Shown here: positions 17,727-26,366 of the stretch, piece by piece
Layout: each line of letters begins with the position of its first letter
Position numbering within the stretch: the first letter of the stretch is position 1
Assembly: GCF_020911725.1 (NCBI RefSeq)
Contig: NZ_CP076620.1
Coordinates: 2,174,501 to 2,238,500, forward strand
Origin: Clostridium cadaveris
Lineage (GTDB): Bacteria; Bacillota; Clostridia; Clostridiales; Clostridiaceae
Direction: 5' to 3'
DNA: 64,000 bases
Program-made: the position numbers and the translations under genes
Notes under the pieces: generated by a model
Told to the model about the DNA's origin: nothing
Database searches by the model: none
Seen by the model: only the letters and a program-made list of their open reading frames with translations

Positions 17727-18698
17727 ATGAGTGGATTTACATTTTGTTGTGGTGATATGGGACCTGCAATGGAAGCAAAAGGTACTGTTACCAACGAGAT
17801 TTTAGAGATGATTGAGGACGATCCTCGTGTATGTTATGTAAATGCTGATGGCACAAGTTTTGGCGGGCGTGTACAACAAATGCAAGAAAAATATCCAGAT
17901 CGCGTTCTAGACAGTGGCATTCAGGAAATGAATATGGTTACAATGGCAGCTGGTTTAGCAAAACAAGGATATCTTCCTTATGTGCAGACATTTGGTCCTT
18001 TCTTATGTGTTCGTGCTTTTGATCAGATTCACAATGACGTAGCTTACAATGACTACCCTGTACGTTTGATCGGTACTCATGCAGGTGTATCTTCTGGATA
18101 TGGCCCTACTCATAACACAATCATTGAATTTGCTGTTATGAATTCCCTACCAAATATGACTATGATTGCTCCATGTGATGCTGAGCAATGTAAAAAAGTT
18201 CTTAGGAAAACATTGGACTATCCGAAACCTGTATATATCCGTATTCCTCGTGGTGAAGAGCCTCTTGTTTACACCAAAGACTATGACTATGATTACGAAA
18301 TCGGAAAAGCAATCGTAATTCAGGAAGGTACTGACTTAAATATTATCGCGACAGGCATAGGTGTATACAATGCTGTTCAGGCTGCAAGACAATTAGAAGA
18401 AAAAGGGTACAGCGTTGGTGTAATTGATATGCATACAATTAAGCCAATTGATAAAGATGCTATTATCAATGCTGCAAAAAAGAGCGGACGAATCATTACC
18501 GTTGAAGATCATAATATTCTTGGCGGTCTAGGAAGCATCGTTGCCGATGTTCTGATGGAGGCAGGTGTATTTGCAAAACTGAAAAAAATTGGTATTCCAG
18601 ATACATTTGTTGAATTTGGATATCCAGAAGAAATTTATCCATATTATGGCATGGATGCAGCAGGAATCACAAAAACAGCCTTAGAATTTTTGAAATAA
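17727..18698 (+). CDS. Transketolase C-terminal (pyrimidine-binding and C) subunit
   Basis: 323 residues with the transketolase pyrimidine-binding region (VLDSGIQEMNMVTMAAGLAKQGYLPYVQTFGPF, including the conserved Glu) and the C-terminal domain (IDMHTIKPIDKDAI, VEDHNILGGLGS). It starts 3 bases after tktN and must pair with it. A strong terminator follows at 18712-18751. Genes beyond are on the opposite strand, so the cargo operon ends here. Confidence 0.92.
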   Translation: MSGFTFCCGDMGPAMEAKGTVTNEILEMIEDDPRVCYVNADGTSFGGRVQQMQEKYPDRVLDSGIQEMNMVTMAAGLAKQGYLPYVQTFGPFLCVRAFDQIHNDVAYNDYPVRLIGTHAGVSSGYGPTHNTIIEFAVMNSLPNMTMIAPCDAEQCKKVLRKTLDYPKPVYIRIPRGEEPLVYTKDYDYDYEIGKAIVIQEGTDLNIIATGIGVYNAVQAARQLEEKGYSVGVIDMHTIKPIDKDAIINAAKKSGRIITVEDHNILGGLGSIVADVLMEAGVFAKLKKIGIPDTFVEFGYPEEIYPYYGMDAAGITKTALEFLK

Positions 18699-18711
18699 TT
18701 TGAATCAAATC

Positions 18712-18751
18712 AAGGCAACAGATAATCTTGAAAAGATACATCTGTTGCCTT
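18712..18751 (+). terminator. Terminator of the SDR-transketolase operon
   Basis: Arms AAGGCAACAGAT and ATCTGTTGCCTT enclose a 16-base loop, followed by a T-rich stretch. Confidence 0.8.
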
Positions 18752-18957
18752 ATCTTATGACATAATTCTATTTCTAAGAATAAATAATATTATCTTAAAG
18801 GCAAGAAGCTCCATTTGTTTCAATTACTTTTTGATACCAATAGAAGCTGTGCTAACGGTTGCTCTTGTTTCTGTTCTGTCTGATTTTTCCATTCTCTTAG
18901 TTCCTCGTTATATTCCTGAATGAGTTTTTCCGACTTATGATACACTTTTACAAAAGA

Positions 18958-20172
18958 CTAAACATCTGGATATCCCGCCTCCTTTGCTATCTGTGCCATA
19001 TTTGTATGCATACGCTTTTCTGACTTTTCTGCCTGCTCAATTTTTCTTTCTAAGGATTTCCGTTCTTTTCCTTTGAAAAATCCTCTTATTTCGGAAAGCT
19101 GTTTCTTCTGGAAAGAAATCTCCTGCTGTATGTTTTTTACCTCCTGTGACTGTTTCTGAAGTTTTTCCATGACCTTCTGCATATCTTTCCACTCCTGCAA
19201 GTCAATCTTGGGTACTGGTTTTGGCAGTAGCTTAAATTTGAAAATCATTTCCTGTAAAAACTCTTTCGCACCTCGGATAATCTGACAGAACATATCCGGC
19301 AGCCAACCGTATGTCCTAATAGATTGCAGCGTTTTGTCTGTGATTTTTTCCTGCTTGATCTTCAAAATATCTTCTTCAGGAACGCCCTCGACTAATGCCA
19401 CATCAACTGTCCGATTCCATTCCTGCCTTGCCGCATTGTCCACTTTTATCTCCTCTGCTTTCGGATTGTTCTTTCCGATTTTTTTAGTTGCCAGATAAAC
19501 ACCGCCTTGTTGAAATACAGAAAGTTTTTCTGCGTCTTCTTTTACATAGCAGTTGATCGTATGGATAAACAGTTCCTTAACTTCTTTGGTAAATGCTTTG
19601 TTCTTAAACCATTCTTCTTTTTTCGTGAAGATATGACTTTCATAAACTTCCCCTTTGGAGATAATACTGCACCCTGCCCGAAGATTGCCCTGCTCGTCTA
19701 AAATTTCTTTCTTTGTGCGTCTATGATTCCCCTGCCCATCATAAAACATATTTCGGGTAGCAATCTTTACTTCGGGTTGTTGTAACATTTTCCGTTCACT
19801 GAATACCAGATGAATATGATAATTCGTCTTTGTCTTGTTGTGATGAAGGGCCGCGCTGCACTCCACATCATATCTTCTATGAAAAGTTTCTGTAAAAAGC
19901 CTTACCACATCATCTGCGCTGTACTGAACAAAACTTTCGGGAAGTGCTATGATAAACTCACGCCCTTCAATACATTTCCCTGCTGAACCACTCGCCTTAA
20001 AGTCTAACTGGTTTTCTCTTGCAAGATTTTTCCAAAACTCTGATGTTGCTCCTTCTGTCTGATAGGTCGCATAGAGATATTCCTGTCGTTTCGGATTAGA
20101 GATATAGTCAATTCTTCCTGCCACATCAGATAACTTGCTTTGTCTGATAAATGAATGTCTGCCTATAAGCAT
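18958..20172 (-). CDS. mobA: MobA/MobL (MobQ) relaxase, C-terminally truncated by an amber codon
   Basis: 404 residues of a plasmid/IME relaxase. The N-terminal half contains the three-His metal site in LHHNKTKTNYHIHLVFSERK. The C-terminal half is coiled-coil. The stop at 18958-18960 is TAG, but the same frame continues without interruption to a TGA at 18820-18822, adding about 45 coiled-coil residues (SFVKVYHKSEKLIQEYNEEL and on). A single CAG-to-TAG change therefore explains the stop. The nicking domain is intact, so partial function is conceivable. It nicks the oriT that should lie just upstream, where an inverted-repeat-rich 20209-20317 region is seen. Confidence 0.85.
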   Translation of the reverse strand: MLIGRHSFIRQSKLSDVAGRIDYISNPKRQEYLYATYQTEGATSEFWKNLARENQLDFKASGSAGKCIEGREFIIALPESFVQYSADDVVRLFTETFHRRYDVECSAALHHNKTKTNYHIHLVFSERKMLQQPEVKIATRNMFYDGQGNHRRTKKEILDEQGNLRAGCSIISKGEVYESHIFTKKEEWFKNKAFTKEVKELFIHTINCYVKEDAEKLSVFQQGGVYLATKKIGKNNPKAEEIKVDNAARQEWNRTVDVALVEGVPEEDILKIKQEKITDKTLQSIRTYGWLPDMFCQIIRGAKEFLQEMIFKFKLLPKPVPKIDLQEWKDMQKVMEKLQKQSQEVKNIQQEISFQKKQLSEIRGFFKGKERKSLERKIEQAEKSEKRMHTNMAQIAKEAGYPDV

Positions 20173-20208
20173 CCTCCTTCCTCGCCTCTCGCCGACTTTA
20201 TTGTGAGT

Positions 20209-20317
20209 AGGTGCATAGGCACCTGTTTACGAACTTATTGCCGTATCCGGCATAAGCCTCGTAGAGCGAAATACACAGAGTATAAACCGTAGGTTTGTGC
20301 GATGGGTGTATTTCGCT
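20209..20317. other. Candidate oriT region
   Basis: Immediately upstream of the relaxase start there are three inverted repeats: AGGTGC/GCACCT (20209-20224), TGCCG/CGGCA (about 20239-20252), and perfect 12-base arms AGCGAAATACAC (20265-20276) and GTGTATTTCGCT (20306-20317). Such nested repeats next to a mobA gene are typical of MobQ-type oriT sites. The nick site is not identified. Confidence 0.5.
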
Positions 20318-20356
20318 ATCAAACGCCTAGGGCTATTTTTGTTTAACACAATCCGA

Positions 20357-20617
20357 TTACTTCTCGGACTTACACTTAGATTTATGGGCGTATCCGCCCT
20401 TTTTATTTTCCCGTATCCGGGCTGCTTTTTTTATGACTGACAGCAGATTATCTACGGTACTTTCTTCCCATCCGGCAAGCCATATCAAAGTTCTTTCATC
20501 TGCTTTTGTCAGTTCCACACCTTCCAGTACCTTGTTCATTTTTTGTATCTGTCTGCCCTCCATCTCATAAAAGAAATCATTCACATTTCTGCTTTCCCTC
20601 TCCGGTTGCTTTAGCAT
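20357..20617 (-). CDS. Conserved mobile-element hypothetical protein (86 aa)
   Basis: From ATG 20617, which follows AGGGAG, the protein begins MLKQPERESRNVNDFFYEME and is charged and helical, ending in Lys-rich SKCKSEK. The open frame extends further upstream but has no better ribosome site. It sits between the helicase and relaxase genes, where such elements often carry a mobilisation accessory protein. No function is recognised. Confidence 0.6.
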   Translation of the reverse strand: MLKQPERESRNVNDFFYEMEGRQIQKMNKVLEGVELTKADERTLIWLAGWEESTVDNLLSVIKKAARIRENKKGGYAHKSKCKSEK

Positions 20618-20785
20618 CTCCAACACTCCCTTCTGCAAAAAATAAAATAAATCCAAAAAATACACGTATAAGGGTATAAACGTATCTTCCATACTTTTCA
20701 GAAACACGTAATCCCTTGATTTTTCTGAAGATATATGCATATACGCTTCTTTGGAAAATTCTTTTTTATCTGTGTTTCATCCGTA

Positions 20786-22105
20786 TCAACGATAGCAGTC
20801 TATGCGTATCTGAGTATGGATTCCCTGAAATCCTCTGGCATTTTTCCCATTATCTGAGAGAATATTCGTAGAATAATGAATGTGATACTTCTTTTCATTT
20901 TCTTTTAAGTACCCCGAAAAACTTTTTGCACTCATAGGTTTTTCCGTATTATCTTCACACCAGCGTCAGTATGCCTGATATAAATTTTTAGAAGTTGCTG
21001 TTGTATTTTCTTCCAGCCGGATATACCCGGATGATTGCATAAAAGCAATAATGTTATTCCCGGATTCCATAGCTTCATGTAGATTTTTCTTTGCACGTTC
21101 GCTGATGGTAAAGCGGTAATTATTTTTCAATAATCGTTTCAATCCCTCTAGACACCAGAGAAAAATATCATCCGCTTCTCTTTGCAGTTTCTCAATCAGA
21201 TAAGGATCATCTACTCTGTCTGGCTGCACATCTTTGACTGTCAGTATCATCTGCCTGCGATAAAATCCATAGGAACGGTCATGTAAGGCACTCAGACTTC
21301 CGTTTCCGAAGCAGAGAAAACTGACATATAAATTCCCCTGCACACTCTGCTTTGACTTTCGTTCCAAATCCATCTTATCCTCCAGAGTGACTATGGTTTT
21401 AATGTAGTTGGTGTCTTTCAAGGCTTCCAGTTTCATATCATCATCCACCATAAAAAGCCTGTATTCCAAATCTGCCCTTGCAAAACGATTATGCTCTACC
21501 TTTTGAATATTGCTTACATTCATATTCGTTCCGAGGATTTTTCTCATAATCAGACCGATACGTGACTTTCCCTCTCCTCCTTTTCCTAAGATAATCAATA
21601 ACTTCTGTGCCTTGTTGGATGGGATTAATCAATATCCCATATATTCCTGCAAAGTAGGAATATCATCTTCCTCCAACAGTTCTGAAAGAAATTTCAACCA
21701 ATTTTCCGGCTTTGCTTCTTTCATTTCATAATTTACAGGCAAGCGGTTCAGGCAAAACTCTTTCTTCTCTGTAAAACTGCCACTCAAAAAGTAAGTTCCA
21801 TTATTCACGTGAATGCGATCCATCTGCACCGGAAGTTCTTCTGAATAGTCTTCCAGTTTAAGAACCTCCAAAAGCTGTTTTACTTTCTTGGAAATCCCTT
21901 TCGTAAGAACCGGTTTTACCATTCTGTAAATTTCTTTTTCCACTTCGCTGTCCGGCAGCATTCCATCATAACTTAAAAAGATACCGTTGATACACTTCAA
22001 TGGCATTCTTTGCAGAAAATTTTCACAAAATGCCACCTCATCAATCTGCCCATCCTCAAACCATTCCTGAGAGTACTGTTTAGAGTTCATTTCCCTCTGA
22101 TCCAA
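20786..22105 (-). pseudogene. P4/D5-type primase-helicase, two in-frame TGA stops
   Basis: One continuous frame of about 440 codons is interrupted at 21629-21631 and 20966-20968 by TGA. Between them is a Walker A motif (ILGKGGEGKS), the downstream MVDDD acidic motif and the AAA+/SF3-type sensor region, as in phage P4/D5-like helicases that replicate integrated elements. After the second stop the frame continues as RWCEDNTEKPMSAKSFSGYL, a conserved C-terminal domain. Both stops can arise by single transitions. The gene should be non-functional unless UGA is read through. Confidence 0.8.
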
Positions 22106-22640
22106 TGCTTCTTCCAGTCTGTTCCTTGTTGTTTAGTCTATATTCTTCCATTCGTTCTTCAATTCTTTTCACATCCTTCCCACTATCCAATAAAAATTCA
22201 ATTCTATCCTGTAACTCTCCAAACACCAGTAAATCAAGATAATAATTTATCTTTTCTGTCTGCTGACAGGCTTCTATAAATTCTGCTTTCCATTCTTCAA
22301 ATTTCTTTTCGGTCTAGTACAGAGTTCTTTTCGGTTTTTCTTTTTTCTTACTGATATTCCTTTTCTTTGAGCTATCCGTAATAATCGGTATCCGAAAATC
22401 TTCTGCCAGTTTCTTTGCTGCTTCCAATGGTGCAAGGTGAAGGAAATCTGCCACAAATGTGATCACCTCCCCTTTCGCACCACAGGCAAAACAGCAAAAG
22501 CCTTTATCTACTTTCATACTGGGATGCCTGTCATCATGAAAGTGGCAACAGACCATCCCATTTTTACTTACTTTCAATCCGTACTGTTCGGCAGCCTGCC
22601 TTGCAGTTACGTTTTCTTTTACTATCTGAAAGATATTCAT
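22080..22640 (-). pseudogene. CHC2 zinc-finger primase-like protein, in-frame amber
   Basis: The first 108 codons encode a DnaG-type CHC2 zinc finger: CHFHDDRHPSMKVDKG then CFACGAKGEVITFVADF. A TAG at 22314-22316 interrupts the frame, which then continues 77 codons as a charged helical domain to a TAA at 22080. The family is usually about the combined length, so the TAG is probably a nonsense mutation. It overlaps the start of the helicase gene and the end of the small HTH gene. Confidence 0.75.
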
Positions 22641-22831
22641 TCTATTTTCATCTCACAGCCATAATATTTTTTCTGGAAATATCTGACCAGAACTTTCCCC
22701 TTAATGATGTTATATCCGGCATTTTCCAGCTCCTCATTCATTACCCTCACGATTTCATAGGCTTTGCTTCTTCCTACCCCGAGAATCTTCATAATGTCAT
22801 TTGCGATAATATAAGATACATTGATCTGCAT
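22637..22831 (-). CDS. Small helix-turn-helix protein (excisionase/regulator-like)
   Basis: 64 residues with a clear helix-turn-helix: ANDIMKILGVGRSKAYEIVRVMNEELENAG (about residues 10-39), as in small excisionase-like or replication-control proteins of clostridial elements. It is the first gene of the leftward backbone operon, overlapping the CHC2 gene start by 4 bases, and is divergent from the repressor. It appears intact. Confidence 0.65.
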   Translation of the reverse strand: MQINVSYIIANDIMKILGVGRSKAYEIVRVMNEELENAGYNIIKGKVLVRYFQKKYYGCEMKIE

Positions 22832-22976
22832 ACACTCTCCTCCTTTTTCTACTTTCTATCTATCCAAAGTGCCATTACAGCGCGCTTTTATTTCATATTT
22901 GCTATTTAATGCGTTTTTAATATGCACTTTCAATTCGTTTTATTTCGTGTTATATTATCCATGAGGTGAATAAAAA

Positions 22977-23560
22977 ATGAACGAAATGGAAGTTTCAACA
23001 ATAGGAGAACGAATTAAAACACTACGAAAAAAAGAGGGTACAACCAGAAAGATTTAGCAACCCTTCTTGGAAAAGCTCTCCGTACTGTTCAAAAATATGA
23101 AAGCGGGGAAATTGAAGTGTCAATCGCAATGGTCAATGAACTGGCTAAAGTGCTTGATACTACCTCTACCTATCTTCTCGGACACCAGACAGGGGATTTC
23201 AAATTTGACTGTCTCTCTGATGTTATGGAATGTCTGTTTCAACTGAAAAAAATCAACGGACTGCATTTTTCCATAGAAACAAAAAGGCCGCCCCACCATG
23301 ATGGCTGGCAATGTTCCATTACTTTTGATGGAAAAGATAAATCCGCCGAGCAGAATGCAGATATGTGTCTGTTCCTCGAGGAATGGGAAAACAACAGAGA
23401 GTCTTTTCAGCATTATTGCATAGCAAAAGATGTCTATGAAGATTGGAAAGACAAAACCCTTGCCTACTATGCTTCACAGGGAGTAGAGATAAAAGAACCA
23501 GAAAATCTCGATACTAAGGAACGGTTAAAAAGAAGAAATGCACTTTTTTCTGGCAAGTAA
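22977..23560 (+). pseudogene. Cro/CI-type repressor, frameshifted
   Basis: The ATG at 22977, with GAGGTGAA upstream, opens a frame reading TIGERIKTLRKKEG and then hits a stop. Shifting one base at the G-run near 23036 restores NQKDLATLLGKALRTVQKYESGEIEVSIAMVNELAKVLDTT, a complete XRE helix-turn-helix, and continues to 23560. A single lost G explains the defect. A C-terminal domain of about 110 residues remains open. It would have controlled the divergent backbone operon. Confidence 0.8.
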
Positions 23561-23607
23561 ACCTACATAAGATGAGTCAAAAACTCTTATGAAAGGAATG
23601 ATGTAAT

Positions 23608-24581
23608 TTGTCATTAACAAAAGATACAACAGGGAAATGGATGTCACAGGTGCGTGTCAAAAACTACATAGGAAAAACCATCCATAAGAAAAAACGTGGT
23701 TTTGCCACAAAAAAGAGGCTCTGGAGTGGGAAAGAGACTTTCTCAACAAAGCCAATGCAGATATGGGTATGCTGTTTCAGGATTTTGTTAATCTATATTT
23801 TGAGGATATGAAACACCGTTTGAAAGAATCCACCATCATTAGCAAGCATTATATGGTAGATAAAAAAATTCTTCCGATGTTTAGAAAAATCCCAATCAAT
23901 GAAATTACTCCGAAAGATATTCGTAAATGGCAGAATGGCTTAACCGCATATCGTGATGGAAAAGGCAAGCCTTATGCACAAACCTACCTTAGAGCAATCA
24001 ACAATCAGATTACAGCTATGTTCAACTATGCAGTAAAATATTATGACCTGCGGGAAAATCCATGCACAAAAGCCGGTAGCATGGGAAAAAGCAATGCGGA
24101 AGAAATGCAATTCTGGACAAAGGCTGAATTTGAACAATTTATAGCAGCCGTACAGGATAAACCAGCTTCTTATACTGCCTTCATGACCATGTACTATACT
24201 GGAATGCGGGTAGGCGAATTATGTGCTTTAACACCGGCTGATGTGGACTTAGAAAACAATACCATCACCATTAACAAAACTTTCCAGAGAATCAATGGTA
24301 AAGATGTTGTCTGGGCACCTAAAACACCAAAAAGCAACCGAGTTATCACGATACCGCAAACACTTGCTGATTGTTTAAAAACTTATATGGATAAGTGTTA
24401 TGAGATTCAGCCCCTTCTGATTGCAGACCGTTTAGGGCATGAAAAAATACAGACAACCTTAAATACTTACAGTCATCTGTATCCAAACAAACAAGTCGAA
24501 GTCGCACAACAGCTTGAAAATATTATCAACGGAACAACAGTCCCAGATAGTAGCCAAATGGCAGATGTAGCCAATTTGTAG
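23608..24581 (+). pseudogene. int: Tyrosine recombinase (Tn916-type integrase), frameshift and internal deletion
   Basis: The N-terminal arm-binding domain starts at TTG 23608 (TTGKWMSQVRVKNYIGK). Loss of one A in the A-run near 23707-23713 shifts the frame; the other frame continues EALEWERDFLNKANADMGML into the core-binding domain. The catalytic domain has the first Arg (YYTGMRVGELCALT) and the LLIADRLGHEKIQTTLNTYSHLY end, but the segment between CYEIQP and LLIADRL lacks roughly 45 residues, including the expected HxLRHSH (HxxR) box. The recombinase should be catalytically dead. The last codons (DVANL) overlap the candidate attachment repeat. Confidence 0.88.
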
Positions 24582-24584
24582 CCA
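24566..24584. repeat. Candidate right attachment repeat
   Basis: TGTAGCCAATTTGTAGCCA spans the integrase stop codon and resembles 13612-13630 with two mismatches. A further TAGCCAA occurs at 24551, so local repetition complicates the assignment. Confidence 0.4.
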
Positions 24585-24598
24585 ATAAAAAGAAAAAC

Positions 24599-24633
24599 CT
24601 CTAGAAAACCTTATAAATCAAGGCTTTCTAGAG
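24599..24633. terminator. Hairpin downstream of integrase
   Basis: Arms CTCTAGAAA and TTTCTAGAG with an inner CCTT/AAGG pairing lie 18 bases after the integrase stop. It probably marks the 3' end of the integrase transcript. Confidence 0.5.
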
Positions 24634-24719
24634 ATATAGCAACTATTCAAACTCTACTGTTGTAAGATACTTTTCTATTTTTATCATCTTTCATTATCCA
24701 ATAACAAAAATCCACCTTT

Positions 24720-24851
24720 TTATAGTGCTTCACCCTGAAAACTTAATGTCATCCATTCATTAAACTTATTTTTTAAATTATCATCAGATTCTAAGCTCTC
24801 ATAATATTTACTTATAGAATTTTTTACTTTCTTATTCCTATTTTCTTTCTC
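24720..24851 (-). pseudogene. Short open-frame remnant (43 codons)
   Basis: A leftward frame without an initiator encodes a charged helical tail (NSISKYYESLESDDNLKNKF, then WMTLSFQGEAL) ending at 24720. It looks like the C-terminus of a lost small protein. The rest of 24634-25098 is AT-rich and shows no gene. Confidence 0.3.
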
Positions 24852-25098
24852 CTATACATCCTACTATCATTTGTTAAGTAATGTTATATAAAACAATATT
24901 ACTTATAAATTATATCACATTTTGTAAATACTATATTATCTAGTTTCAGGGAGATTTTTATCTCGCACTTCAGCAATATGGAAAATTTATCTTCTTCTTT
25001 TTTATATAAATTTCATCTATTATTTTAACATTAATTAACAATTAGTTTTAAAAAAATTAATTTTACTATAAATCTTTTTTAATTTATAATTATAGTAT

Positions 25099-25272
25099 AA
25101 TATAGTAATTTGAAATATCATTTAATTCTAACCTTTGTATTAGCTATTACCCCATATTATAGCTAATACGTTTTTTTAATTCATAAAATATGCTAATAAC
25201 AGAAAGGGAGATTCCCCTCTCCTGATTATATAATTGCTAAGAGGATATAACATATATTGAGTTATATCCTCT
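25099..25272. repeat. Three-hairpin intergenic repeat, copy 1
   Basis: This 174-bp segment recurs at 49051-49212 with high identity apart from a 12-base indel. It holds three conserved hairpins. Hairpin 1 has arms TATTAGCTAT/ATAGCTAATA followed by seven T. Hairpin 2 has arms GGGAGA/TCTCCT around TTCCCC. Hairpin 3 has arms AGAGGATATAAC/GTTATATCCTCT. In hairpin 2 this copy has G opposite T where copy 2 has A opposite T, so pairing is kept. No coding potential is seen. Confidence 0.75.
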
Positions 25273-25387
25273 TTTGTAAGATTCTCTATCTAAGTTTTAC
25301 TTTACTTTTTTCTTCTATCTCATTTATCATCCTATCATATTCATTTTCATCAATCCTATATTTACGCTTTATAATTACCTGTTGGCA

Positions 25388-25717
25388 TTATAAATTCTTT
25401 TCTAGCTCGTCATAAATACTGAAACTGCGCTCATCAAGATTGATTGTAATCTCTTTCTGCTCTCCAGGCTCTATTAAAACTTTTGCAAAGCCATGTAGCT
25501 CTTTTAAAGGTCTTAGATAGTTGCCTTCAGGATTTTGAACATAAATTTGGACAACTTCCTTTCCTCTTCTTGAGCCTACATTCTTTATCTTAAAAATGAC
25601 CTCCATGGTGCCACTGATAAAATTATATGTGCTTAACTTTATATCTGAGTATTCAAAAGTTGTACATGATAATCCATATCCAGATGCAAACTGTACAGGC
25701 TTATTATAGGTATCCAT
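25388..25717 (-). pseudogene. GH3 beta-glucosidase remnant, C-terminal Fn3-like domain
   Basis: 109 codons encode only the C-terminal fibronectin-III-like domain of a family 3 glycoside hydrolase: FASGYGLSCTTFEYSDIKLS, VKNVGSRRGKEVVQIYVQNP-like beta strands, then LKELHGFAKVLIEPGEQKEI. The catalytic (beta/alpha)8 and alpha/beta sandwich domains are missing upstream. Bases 25718-25833 do not continue the protein. It is a degraded gene at the edge of the eut region. Confidence 0.8.
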
Positions 25718-25833
25718 AGTATCGGTATCCTACAAAGAGACTCTCTCATTTCTCTATAGTATAAACATATGAAAATTCAACTTTAATTAATACCAAATTA
25801 TTCGATTTAATTAAAGTTTAACTGTCATAGTAT

Positions 25834-25875
25834 AAAAATAGAGCTTACTTTTATTGAAAAGCAAACTCTATTTTT
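25834..25875 (-). terminator. Terminator at the 3' end of the eut operon
   Basis: Long stem of about 15 bp (AAAAATAGAGTTTGC with GTAAGCTCTATTTTT on the leftward transcript) ending in a U-run, 16 bases after the eutQ stop. A second inverted repeat, AACTTTAATTAA/TTAATTAAAGTT, lies just beyond at 25779-25818. Confidence 0.8.
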
Positions 25876-25890
25876 AAAACTTTAAATCTA

Positions 25891-26364
25891 TTATGCTTGG
25901 CTTGCCCAATCAGCTGGATAAGTTACATACATAAATCTAGCATAATTCGGAACTGAGAATTGAATCTTTGATCCTTTAGGTATTAAAATAATTTCCCCAG
26001 CATCTGCTGAAACCTTTCTTCCATCTATTATAATATCTAGATGACCTTCTATGATATAGTCAATTTCGTCATAATTTAAAGTCCAATCAAAAGTGGTTTC
26101 TTTCATTACCATTATTCCAGCACCTAATCTTGGACTTTCTTCTAATGTAAATACGTCCTTAGTGTAAACAACATCTCCTGATTTTCCAGTGTCTAACCTG
26201 TTTGATTCATCAACGTTAACTGTTGGAAGCTTAATTGACATTATTCCGCTTTTATCTTTATTTCTTATAAAGTCAACTGAATCATTATTACATGTGCCAG
26301 CAAGCTTTTCCTCAATTATTTGCCTTACTAGTTTTTCTAATAATTCTTTACTTAGGTTTTCCAT
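25891..26364 (-). CDS. eutQ: EutQ-like cupin protein (acetate kinase-related)
   Basis: 157 residues with an N-terminal helical segment (LLEKLVRQIIEEKLAG), as used for compartment targeting, and a C-terminal cupin (EEIDYIIEGHLDIIIDGRKVSADAGEIILIPKGSKIQFS-type beta barrel). EutQ has been reported to have acetate kinase activity in Salmonella. It is the last gene of the eut operon, 2 bases after eutH, and is followed by a terminator. Confidence 0.88.
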   Translation of the reverse strand: MENLSKELLEKLVRQIIEEKLAGTCNNDSVDFIRNKDKSGIMSIKLPTVNVDESNRLDTGKSGDVVYTKDVFTLEESPRLGAGIMVMKETTFDWTLNYDEIDYIIEGHLDIIIDGRKVSADAGEIILIPKGSKIQFSVPNYARFMYVTYPADWASQA

Positions 26365-26366
26365 AA

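Larger units (their letters stand above)
13612..24584. mobile_element. Decayed integrative mobilizable element with LysR-SDR-transketolase cargo
   Basis: About 11 kb of visibly more G+C-rich DNA than either flank. It carries cargo (LysR, two SDRs, split transketolase) on the left and a mobilisation/replication/integration backbone on the right: MobA/MobL relaxase with oriT-like repeats, CHC2 primase, P4/D5-type helicase, repressor and tyrosine integrase. Candidate 19-bp direct repeats (17/19 identical) lie at 13612-13630 and 24566-24584. Nearly every backbone gene has a lesion: amber in mobA and the CHC2 gene, two TGA stops in the helicase, a frameshift in the repressor, and a frameshift plus internal deletion in the integrase. 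It should be unable to move on its own. The end points are inferred. Confidence 0.7.

Noticed and set aside
20786-22105. In-frame TGA codons in the helicase as selenocysteine sites
   Set aside because: No Sec-type motif or nearby SECIS-like hairpin is seen, and the neighbouring backbone genes carry frameshifts and amber codons, so nonsense decay is simpler.
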